Shown here piece by piece: positions 33,828 through 40,326 of a stretch of 40,326 nucleotides of DNA (position 1 is the first letter of the stretch; every line of letters begins with the position of its first letter). Where the stretch lies: positions 1 through 40,326 of the forward strand of contig CAMKOM010000029.1 in NCBI GenBank assembly GCA_946414435.1, given 5' to 3'. Source of the stretch: an uncultured Bacteroidota bacterium (GTDB lineage: Bacteria > Bacteroidota > Bacteroidia > Bacteroidales > SZUA-534). The position numbers were made by a program, and so were the translations under genes. Under the pieces are notes generated by a model, which was not told the origin of the DNA, ran no database searches, and was given only the letters and a program-made list of their open reading frames with translations.

Positions 33828-34493
33828 CTAAACATTCAAAAATTTCATAAACAAGTTGTAGCGGTCTTCGAGCATCGTGTCAATCTCATGGTCGCTTGCA
33901 AACACCTGCACAATTTTGTAGCTGTATCGTTCAAATGTTTGAATTACAGGCGAAATATCGGTCCGATTGAACTTGATTGTCACATAAATTTGATCGGGAT
34001 TTGAGTGGTTGTGAACAAAAAGCCCCATAATTTTGGTGTCGTTGCCTTCAACAATCTGCGAAATCTGACTCAACGAGTAGTCGCGAACTGACATCTCGAG
34101 CACCATTATGGCACCACGACCTCCGGCCGATACCATCTGCGCGAACTCGTGCGAAAGGTCAGATAAAGTGATGACTCCCAAATATTTATCTTCGACATCG
34201 AGAACCGGCAGAACCGACAAGTTGTTCTCAGCCAACGGCTGCATTGCCTCTATAATATGCTGATTGTCATGCACGAACGGCCGCGCCATTACAACAATCT
34301 GACTGCTGATAGCATCGTCTGGGTTGCACATATCATAAATCTCGCGCTCTGACACTAGCCCCAGATACTCGCCGTTATCAACCACAGGTAGATGCGACAC
34401 CTTAAACACGTCCATCCAATTGAGCGCGTCGGTGCCGGTGTCGGTCTTGTGAATGGCCGGAACTACATCCGATAACAAATCAACAATTTTCAT
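33828..34493 (-). CDS. CBS-domain pair protein with ACT-like C-terminus
   Basis: A 221-aa cytoplasmic protein. Two CBS motifs form a Bateman module (about 1-135): LNWMDVFKVSHLPVVDNGEYLGLVSE and LAENNLSVLPVLDVEDKYLGVITLSDL. The C-terminal part (about 145-221; GAIMVLEMSVRDYSLSQISQIVEGND) looks ACT-like. CBS pairs often bind adenosyl nucleotides and regulate partner proteins. The ATG at 34493 starts a family-typical MKIVDLLSD; an ATG at 34559 would add 22 residues. A promoter-like site sits only 4 bp before this ATG. It is the first gene of an operon with Omp85 (0-bp gap) and the GH3 lipoprotein. Function is unknown. Confidence 0.82.
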   Translation of the reverse strand: MKIVDLLSDVVPAIHKTDTGTDALNWMDVFKVSHLPVVDNGEYLGLVSEREIYDMCNPDDAISSQIVVMARPFVHDNQHIIEAMQPLAENNLSVLPVLDVEDKYLGVITLSDLSHEFAQMVSAGGRGAIMVLEMSVRDYSLSQISQIVEGNDTKIMGLFVHNHSNPDQIYVTIKFNRTDISPVIQTFERYSYKIVQVFASDHEIDTMLEDRYNLFMKFLNV

Positions 34494-34497
34494 ACTA

Positions 34498-34530
34498 TAA
34501 AGATACGGTAAAAGTAAGAAAAAGTGCAAA
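34498..34530 (-). promoter_or_regulatory. Promoter of the CBS-Omp85-GH3 operon
   Basis: On the minus strand TTTG (34527-34530), 21 bp, and TATCTTTA (34498-34505; last base off the TAnnTTTG consensus). The expected start lies within a few bases of the ATG at 34493, so the transcript may be leaderless. Confidence 0.4.
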
Positions 34531-34565
34531 CCGCTGAACCACACATTTACAAATAGCATCAGCGG
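34531..34565 (-). terminator. Weak terminator after the TonB-dependent receptor
   Basis: CCGCTGA and TCAGCGG arms (34531-34537 and 34559-34565) with a 21-nt loop, followed on the minus strand by CTTTTTCTTACTTTT. Confidence 0.35.
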
Positions 34566-34647
34566 CTCAACGAAACCGTTATTTGCGTGGACAAGTGATT
34601 GTTTTTCGGCAGGAAACCAATATAAATTCCCGGGTTCTCATACAGTA

Positions 34648-37116
34648 CTAAAAATTCACCGATAGTTTCACATTGAAACGACGGCCCGTGAGCGAGTTCT
34701 CGACGGCATACTGACGATTTGCAAAATCGGTCACCCACTCAAACGAAGCCACGTTGCGGCGGTCGATAACGTTGAGCACTTCGGCGCAAATCCACGCTTC
34801 CTTCACGTAGTAGAACGGATTGCTTTTTGAATAGGTCTTCTGACTGTTTTTCAGGCTTTTAGAAAATCCCAAATCGACACGTTGGTACGACGACATTCTG
34901 CCTGTGGCCATATAGCGCGGCGACTGCGGCGGCCCGAACGGCAACCGTGAGCCATAATTGATTTGCAAATGCACTTTATAATCGGGGTTACCCGGAAAAT
35001 AATCCTGGAAGAACATACTAATGTTCAAACGTTGGTCGGTCGGGCGCGGAATATAGCCTGGATGCGTCTCGTACTCATTACCGTCGGCATCAGTTCTCAC
35101 CCACACATCGTTGCGGATGTCTTCTTCGGTCTGCATCAGCGACAGACTAAACCACGATTCAACCCCCTTCACAAACTCACCGTTGATTTTCATATCGAGC
35201 CCAATTGCATATCCGTCAGCATCATTCTGCCCCGAATAGATTGTACGCAGGTTGTCTATATGGTACGATATGAGGTCGGTCATCTTCTTATAATACAACT
35301 CTGTGATGAACTTGAACGGGCGGTTCCACGCGATGAAATTCCAATCGGCACCGGCAACAAAATGCAGCGATTTCTGCGCCTTGATGTCGTTGTTAATCTG
35401 GCCATCAACCATACGCATCTCTTTGTAAAATGGTGATTGATAATAATATCCTCCCGAAAGTTTGAATACAATATCACGTCGCCAATTAGGCTTGTATGAC
35501 AGGCTCACGCGCGGCGACAAGAGCAACTCGTTGTTGAACGTCCAATAGTTGGCACGCACACCCATTGTCAGGTGCATTTCCGATGAATCGAGCATAAACT
35601 GGAAAACATCCTGTAAATACGCCTGTAACCTATTGGATTTGACGTCATTATCGGCCCGCAGACTATAACTCATATTCACCTTTGTCGGTAAATGAGGCAT
35701 TGAGTAGCCGGCCGAATCAATCATTGTCCATTCCGACAGATTATCGTCAATCTGCTGGCGCTGCACCGATAAGCCCCAGTTTAGGAAATGGTTGCCATGG
35801 CTCAACAATCCTCGATGCTCGATACTTATTACACTTGCATCCAAATAGTTACGACCATGATTGCGGAATGCGCCAATGCCCACCGTGCTCACACTATCAC
35901 TATAGGAGCTTGTACCTACTGCGTTATCTATTTCATTTATAAAGTATTCGCTCAAAATATCGTAGGTTTCGCTCTCATGGGTAGTGAAGGCCGATGCCGT
36001 GAGTTTCAAGCTGAAGCCATCATTCACTTTAAAATCGACCGAAAGAGCGCCCGTGTAGGTGCGAAACGCGTCTTTCTCGCGTCCCTCGAAGAACATACGC
36101 AACTCCATCGGCTGGTTTAAAAGGCCGAATTTGGTGCGGCGGTTATGCGGCAGAAAATTATAGACGTTGCTTGAGCAGTTGCCAAGGAATCCCAGTTCAA
36201 TGCGGCTGGTAAGGTCGAATGACAGATATGTCTGAAAATCAATAAATTTCGGGTCATAATCGCCCGACGTTTCGAGCGAGTTGAGCAGATACTTGGTCGT
36301 TTTGTAGCGAATGCCAGAAATGTGGTGGAAACGGTGATTAAAACTGTCGCCGTGAAGCATCACCGAGCCGCCGAAAAGGCTGCCCGACGCCATTCCGCCC
36401 CACCCTGCCGGCCGCTTATATTTAATGTCGAGCACCGACGACATCTTGTCACCGTATTTGGCATCGAAACCGCCGGCCGAAAACAAAAGCGACGACACCA
36501 TATCGCTGTTGACGAAACTCAAGCCCTCCTGCTCGCCCGAGCGAACCAAGAACGGTCGGTACACCTCTATTCCATTGACATACACAAGGTTTTCGTCGAA
36601 ACTGCCGCCGCGCACCGAGTATTGCGAGCTCAACTCGTTGTTGGCCGCCACGCCCGGCATCGTCTTAATCAGGCTCTCAATGCTCCCCGAAGCGTCGGGC
36701 AGCACGCCCATCACCTTGGGGTTCAGTCGCGTAAGTGTGCTTTTGCGCACCTGGACATCCTCAACTGTCACTTGTTCAAGCTCTTGCGATGTTGCCACCA
36801 AATCGACATCGAGCCTGCGCTGCTGCCCCTCGGCAAGCATCACCTGCTCCCACCGCGTCTGATAACCAATCATCGAAAACGACACGTAAACCGATTTGCC
36901 AGAAGCGATTTTAAGCTTGTAAGAGCCGTCCTGTGCTGTGACTGTGCCCGCTTCGTTGTCCTTCAGCACCACATTGACAAACTCGAGCGGCTCGCCCGAC
37001 TGGTTCGTCACCCGCCCGAAAATGCAGGTCTGCGCCCCGGCAACGCCCGACGTCAATATCAACAATGCCAATAAAAATCGTCTCACAAATGGTGATTTTG
37101 CTGCAAAAATAATCAT
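34648..37116 (-). CDS. TonB-dependent outer-membrane receptor with carboxypeptidase-regulatory domain
   Basis: An 822-aa receptor for active uptake across the outer membrane. Signal peptide: hydrophobic FVRRFLLALLILTSGVAGAQ. Residues about 30-110 are a CarboxypepD_reg-like domain (CIFGRVTNQSGEPLEFVNVV). A plug domain follows (SGSIESLIKTMPGVAANNEL, YSVRGGSFDENLVYVNGIEVY), then a large barrel with aromatic girdle strands and an end LTGRRFNVKLSVNF finishing in phenylalanine. There is no SusD-like gene beside it, so it is not a SusCD pair. The ligand is unknown; siderophore, peptide or other substrates are possible. The ATG at 37116 is preferred; a TTG at 37170 would add 18 residues. Confidence 0.9.
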   Translation of the reverse strand: MIIFAAKSPFVRRFLLALLILTSGVAGAQTCIFGRVTNQSGEPLEFVNVVLKDNEAGTVTAQDGSYKLKIASGKSVYVSFSMIGYQTRWEQVMLAEGQQRRLDVDLVATSQELEQVTVEDVQVRKSTLTRLNPKVMGVLPDASGSIESLIKTMPGVAANNELSSQYSVRGGSFDENLVYVNGIEVYRPFLVRSGEQEGLSFVNSDMVSSLLFSAGGFDAKYGDKMSSVLDIKYKRPAGWGGMASGSLFGGSVMLHGDSFNHRFHHISGIRYKTTKYLLNSLETSGDYDPKFIDFQTYLSFDLTSRIELGFLGNCSSNVYNFLPHNRRTKFGLLNQPMELRMFFEGREKDAFRTYTGALSVDFKVNDGFSLKLTASAFTTHESETYDILSEYFINEIDNAVGTSSYSDSVSTVGIGAFRNHGRNYLDASVISIEHRGLLSHGNHFLNWGLSVQRQQIDDNLSEWTMIDSAGYSMPHLPTKVNMSYSLRADNDVKSNRLQAYLQDVFQFMLDSSEMHLTMGVRANYWTFNNELLLSPRVSLSYKPNWRRDIVFKLSGGYYYQSPFYKEMRMVDGQINNDIKAQKSLHFVAGADWNFIAWNRPFKFITELYYKKMTDLISYHIDNLRTIYSGQNDADGYAIGLDMKINGEFVKGVESWFSLSLMQTEEDIRNDVWVRTDADGNEYETHPGYIPRPTDQRLNISMFFQDYFPGNPDYKVHLQINYGSRLPFGPPQSPRYMATGRMSSYQRVDLGFSKSLKNSQKTYSKSNPFYYVKEAWICAEVLNVIDRRNVASFEWVTDFANRQYAVENSLTGRRFNVKLSVNF

Positions 37117-37286
37117 CTTAAACGAAGTTCGTCGCTCACAGTCGACTATCGGTAAACAGAAACTCAACAATCGGCAAAATATTGTTGGCCGGCGGCTGAT
37201 TATTAAATCTAATTTCTATATTTAGACAAAGTTTTAAAAATGATTTAAAAACAAGGTGATTTTTCGCCAACTAAAAGAAACTCAAT

Positions 37287-37697
37287 ATGGTAACACAATT
37301 TCAAATCACATTGCCCAACTATCGCAGAGGCTATCATCTGATAACCGGCACCATTATGCAGAGTCTGCCCGAACTGCCAGAAAGCGGCTTGCTGCATCTG
37401 ATGATTCAGCACACATCAGCCGCATTGTCGATTAACGAGAACGCCGACCCGGCTGTCCGTAACGACTTTGAGTACGTGTTCGACAAACTCATCCCCGAAC
37501 GCGACCCCAACTACACTCACGACACCGAAGGCGCCGACGATATGCCGGCTCACATCAAAGCGTCGATGATTGGGCCGTCGGTGACCATTCCTATCACCAA
37601 CCACAAACTCAACCTTGGAACGTGGCAGGGAATTTATTTGTGCGAGTTCCGCAATTACGGCGGACGTCGGAATATTTTCGGAACAATTCTGAGTTAG
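37287..37697 (+). CDS. yjbQ: YjbQ/UPF0047 family protein
   Basis: A 136-aa single-domain cytoplasmic protein. Family marks are QHTSAALSINENADPAVRND, DMPAHIKASMIG, IPITNHKLNLGTWQGIYLCE and FRNYGGRR. The conserved His/Glu-type residues of the UPF0047 cupin-like site are retained. Some members show thiamin-phosphate synthase activity in vitro, but the physiological role is unsettled. TATATTTA at 37217-37224 might be its -7 promoter element, about 55 bp upstream. It stands alone and divergent from the TonB-receptor gene. Confidence 0.92.
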   Translation: MVTQFQITLPNYRRGYHLITGTIMQSLPELPESGLLHLMIQHTSAALSINENADPAVRNDFEYVFDKLIPERDPNYTHDTEGADDMPAHIKASMIGPSVTIPITNHKLNLGTWQGIYLCEFRNYGGRRNIFGTILS

Positions 37698-37706
37698 ATT
37701 TTAGAA

Positions 37707-37795
37707 CGCAGATGACGCAGATTTAACGGATTCGCGCGGATTTTTTTCGCGCAGATGACACAAGACCACACTGATTTACACTGCGAATTGTTTTT
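37707..37795. repeat. Degenerate extragenic repeat (CGCAGATGAC type)
   Basis: Two copies of CGCAGATGAC (37707-37716 and 37750-37759) lie among CGCGCGGATTTTTTTCGCG and ACTGATTTACACTGCG. Such patches are common between Bacteroidota genes. This is part of a roughly 300-bp gap without a gene, 37698-37999, which also holds a terminator and a palindromic repeat. Confidence 0.45.
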
Positions 37796-37826
37796 AACTA
37801 CAGAACGCACGGAAAACTCTGAATTT

Positions 37827-37853
37827 AAAGCAACCTAAAGGTTGCTTTTTTTG
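37827..37853 (+). terminator. Terminator downstream of yjbQ
   Basis: AAAGCAACCT and AGGTTGCTTT are a perfect inverted repeat with a 2-nt gap (in practice an 8-bp stem and small loop), followed by TTTTTTTG. Confidence 0.8.
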
Positions 37854-37951
37854 TGACTAACCGTTTTTTGCCGATTAAACCAAATGAAAATCGTCGGAAT
37901 GTCACTCCTTGGCATCTGTATTTGATTGCCAATGTTTTAACCATAAAACAC

Positions 37952-37979
37952 GTAGAGACGCGCCTTGGCACGTCTCTAC
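37952..37979. repeat. GTAGAGACG palindromic repeat, intergenic copy
   Basis: GTAGAGACG (37952-37960) and CGTCTCTAC (37971-37979) pair, and with the inner bases make a stem of about 13 bp. It lies about 20 bp past the stop of the BspA-like gene and could also act as its terminator. A second copy lies inside that gene. Confidence 0.75.
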
Positions 37980-37999
37980 AACACATTATCAATTATTTA

Positions 38000-40326
38000 T
38001 CAATCATTCACCATCACCCGTTTGGCCACGGTGCCAACCTTGACAATGTAAACGCCTGCGCTGTTGACGCGGATTTCCGTAGAGACGCGACGCGCCACGT
38101 CTCTACAAATCAACCGTCCCATTGCGTCATAAACGCAGATTTCATCGGTTGCGTTCTCTATCACAATGGTGTTTCCGCGTGCGTAGATGTTGACGGCGTT
38201 GGCGATTGTTTCGGCGACGGCGGTGTTGTCCTTGAATATTACATAACTAACTTCAGATTCGCTGAAGAGCCAGCCAGCGGGCCATTCTGTCGCACCGCTG
38301 TAGATGGTAAGACTATAACATTCATCGAAAGCCCTTTCTCCAATTTCGGTTACAGATTTTGGTATGTTCAAAGATTCCAAATGGCGGCAATTATAGAACG
38401 CCGCTTCGCCAATTCTCTCAACACCATCGGAAATGGTTGCCGATGACAGGTTGATGCAATCGCAGAATGCTCTGTCACCAATGGTCTTTACACTTCCTGC
38501 TATGCTGACTAATGACAATTGCTCACATTGGCCAAAAGCATCGTTGCCAATTGTTTCAACACCATCGGAGATGACTAAAGAATTCAAATTGTCGCATCCC
38601 CAAAATGCACCTTCTCCAATGCTTTTCACGCTTCCAGGAATGGTTAATTTTGTCAATTCATCACAATTAGAAAAAGCCTCTTTTCCAATCCTTACAACAC
38701 CTTCGGGTATCGTTACTGATGCCAAATTTTCGCAGCCAAAAAATGCCCATTGGTTAATGCTTTTAACAGAGTTAGGGATGGTTACTGATTCAAGTTCACT
38801 TTTATTTGTAAAAGCACCCCCTAATATATACTTGCAATCACTATGTATTTTGCAAGATGTGGCATCCATTGATACCTGATTCAATATTAGATATGGATTT
38901 TCATCGTTGCCCCAATATCCGGCATTTTCGTAATAAGTGTACCTAAATTCCCCTCTGAAGGCGCTCCACCCAATGCTTATGACAGACTCAGGAATGTCAA
39001 TTGTCTCAACAAATGGTCCAGATGCATCAAGACATCCATTGACAAGATACGCCGTCAGATGAGTTTTCTCGGCATCGGCAAAAATGCAATTGCCATCAAC
39101 TATTCCGTTGATTGTCAATGCTCCCCACGGGCTGCCAGAAGCACTGCCGTTGTAAACCACATTTTTAACGTAGCTGAATGCGTAATCACCAATGGTTTTT
39201 ACTGAATTAGGTATTGTCAGCGATATCAGATTATCAGTATAGGCGAACGCACTTTCGCCAATATTAGTAACAGTGTTGGGGATGGTTATTGATTTCACAT
39301 CGTTGTCGTCGTAGAACGCCTTATTGCCAATGCTCGTAACAGTGTATTCAACGCCATTGTCGGTGATTTTGCTTGGAATAGTAATAACACTGTCGGTGCC
39401 TTTGTACTTGGTGATTTCGATATTGGTGCCGTTGATGACTTTGTAGGTGAAACCAGAAACGCCTTTACGACTGAATACCACTTTAACAACAATGTTGCTT
39501 CTTACGTCATCAACCGAGTATATATAATCGCCATATATATATAAAACTCCACGTTTTCCTTCGAATTCTACATCGGTAACGCTGTACCCCTCATTGGGTT
39601 TTGGCGTTACGGTGACCTTGCCGCCTTCGGGAACAATATAACTTTCAACATCAACAGTTCCGCACATGATGTCCGCATCGATGGTAACAAGATAACCGCC
39701 AACTATATTCTTGAACATTCCGAAAATAATGTCCTTTTTATAGTAATCGACCTTGCCTACTGGCACGTAGAGCGTGCAATTGTCGTAGTTACTGAAGCAG
39801 TATTCGTTGGCCTGATTAACGCTGTTGGCAGCCACAACCAACTTCTTCAAATTCGGGCAGTTGGCAAACGACATGCTGCCGTAGCTGTTGCAAGTTGACG
39901 AAATATTTACCTCTTCAAGATTGTTGCAATAGCAGAATGCATAGCTTCCCAAATTGGTAATACCTTCGCCTATGACCACTTTTTCTATTTGGTCGGCAAT
40001 ATCCTGCCACGGTCTGTCGACTTCGGTGCTGAACAAATCCACGGTTTTGTATTTGTCAATTGAACCTGTGCCGCTAATGGTTAGGGTTTTCGACGCCACA
40101 CTGAAACTCCAGCGGGCATCGTCACCGCAGGTTCCCGCATATACTATTTTGGCAAACTCCGCCGTAAGCGTTGTGTCGGATTTCACGGTTATGGTTGCCG
40201 TTGCGGTTGTCAAACCATTGCTCCACTTTACAAATTTGTAACTATCGGCAGGTGTGGCTGTTATGGTTACGGTTGAGCCGTTGGCATAAGTGCCGCCACC
40301 GCTCACGCTGCCATACGAGCTGTTGT
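38000..40326 (-). CDS. BspA-like leucine-rich-repeat surface protein, partial at its 5' end
   Basis: At least 775 codons; the reading frame stays open to the right edge (upstream residues read NSSYGS before VSGGGTYANG), so the true start lies beyond the window. The part seen begins in a bacterial repeat domain (TVTITATPADSYKFVKWSNG), has more repeat-like blocks, then about ten LRR_5 units (IPNSVKTIGDYAFSYV, IPEGVVRIGKEAFSNCDELT, IPGSVKSIGEGAFWGCDNL). The C-terminus (EICVYDAMGRLICRD to GVYIVKVGTVAKRVMVND) is a sorting-type domain like T9SS type A. It should be exported and attached to the surface, with a likely adhesive role as for BspA. A palindromic repeat encodes part of the sorting domain at 38079-38106. 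The stop is followed by a hairpin repeat. Confidence 0.85.
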   Translation of the reverse strand, partial: NSSYGSVSGGGTYANGSTVTITATPADSYKFVKWSNGLTTATATITVKSDTTLTAEFAKIVYAGTCGDDARWSFSVASKTLTISGTGSIDKYKTVDLFSTEVDRPWQDIADQIEKVVIGEGITNLGSYAFCYCNNLEEVNISSTCNSYGSMSFANCPNLKKLVVAANSVNQANEYCFSNYDNCTLYVPVGKVDYYKKDIIFGMFKNIVGGYLVTIDADIMCGTVDVESYIVPEGGKVTVTPKPNEGYSVTDVEFEGKRGVLYIYGDYIYSVDDVRSNIVVKVVFSRKGVSGFTYKVINGTNIEITKYKGTDSVITIPSKITDNGVEYTVTSIGNKAFYDDNDVKSITIPNTVTNIGESAFAYTDNLISLTIPNSVKTIGDYAFSYVKNVVYNGSASGSPWGALTINGIVDGNCIFADAEKTHLTAYLVNGCLDASGPFVETIDIPESVISIGWSAFRGEFRYTYYENAGYWGNDENPYLILNQVSMDATSCKIHSDCKYILGGAFTNKSELESVTIPNSVKSINQWAFFGCENLASVTIPEGVVRIGKEAFSNCDELTKLTIPGSVKSIGEGAFWGCDNLNSLVISDGVETIGNDAFGQCEQLSLVSIAGSVKTIGDRAFCDCINLSSATISDGVERIGEAAFYNCRHLESLNIPKSVTEIGERAFDECYSLTIYSGATEWPAGWLFSESEVSYVIFKDNTAVAETIANAVNIYARGNTIVIENATDEICVYDAMGRLICRDVARRVSTEIRVNSAGVYIVKVGTVAKRVMVND
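38079..38106. repeat. GTAGAGACG palindromic repeat inside the BspA-like gene
   Basis: GTAGAGACG (38079-38087) and CGTCTCTAC (38098-38106) have the same arms as the intergenic copy at 37952-37979, 127 bp apart. In the reading frame it encodes CRDVARRVST, between GRLI and EIRVN of the sorting domain, and does not break the frame. Confidence 0.75.

Noticed and set aside
36322-37074. 250-codon plus-strand frame opposite the TonB receptor
   Set aside because: His/Arg-rich shadow composition; the plug and regulatory domains are encoded on the other strand.
34648-37116. SusC/SusD polysaccharide-utilisation locus
   Set aside because: There is no SusD-like lipoprotein beside the receptor and no carbohydrate-enzyme cluster; the nearby GH3 is NagZ-like.

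Overview
The window looks like chromosomal DNA of a Bacteroidales-type bacterium (phylum Bacteroidota). The evidence is the gene content: an LptD for an LPS outer membrane, a TonB-dependent receptor with a carboxypeptidase-regulatory N-terminus, PorE-like TPR/PD40/OmpA proteins, type IX secretion (T9SS) C-terminal sorting domains, a BspA-type leucine-rich-repeat protein, a FISUMP-type C-terminus and an RprX/RprY two-component pair. Several start regions also carry the Bacteroidales promoter form TAnnTTTG with a TTG/TTTG about 17-21 bp upstream. I saw no tRNA, rRNA, CRISPR array, integrase or transposase.

Layout. 153-1367 (-): a stand-alone T4 Rnl1-like RNA ligase. 1612-7104 (-): a 1830-aa secreted beta-helix surface protein. 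7186-12893 (-): a tight run of TPR lipid/periplasm-targeted protein, PorE-like OmpA protein, TrkH and TrkA. 12978-13781 (-): a methyltransferase-like protein of unknown role. 13847-21761 (+): a codirectional run of PorE-like OmpA protein, YfiR, CHASE8-HAMP hybrid histidine kinase with HPt, STAS protein, AmgK-RapZ fusion and MurU-like nucleotidyltransferase. 21873-24697 (+): two tandem paralogous repeat-rich secreted proteins, only the second with a T9SS sorting domain. 24830-25936 (-): a murein amidase, divergent from lptD (26007-28667, +). 28715-30982 (-): rprY and rprX. 31264-34493 (-): a NagZ-like GH3 lipoprotein, an Omp85-family barrel and a CBS-domain protein. 34648-37116 (-): a TonB-dependent receptor. 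37287-37697 (+): YjbQ. 38000 to the right edge (-): a BspA-like LRR protein cut by the window end.

How the genes fit together. The dominant theme is the cell envelope and peptidoglycan. Amidase, NagZ, AmgK-like kinase and MurU-like uridylyltransferase would together form a murein breakdown and recycling route. The most notable system is the 13847-19481 operon: an outer-membrane OmpA protein, a periplasmic YfiR and an inner-membrane CHASE8-HAMP sensor have the same logic as YfiBNR, but the diguanylate cyclase output is replaced by a histidine kinase-receiver-HPt phosphorelay plus a STAS protein, and the operon runs on into the muropeptide-recycling genes. This suggests an envelope/peptidoglycan-sensing module.

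A second notable spot is the 280-bp region between rprX and the GH3 gene. It holds six TTAAC-type hexamers spaced on the helical turn, two divergent promoter-like sites and a strong hairpin, consistent with an autoregulated OmpR-family operator and possibly a small RNA. All functional calls rest on reading motifs; no similarity searches were run.
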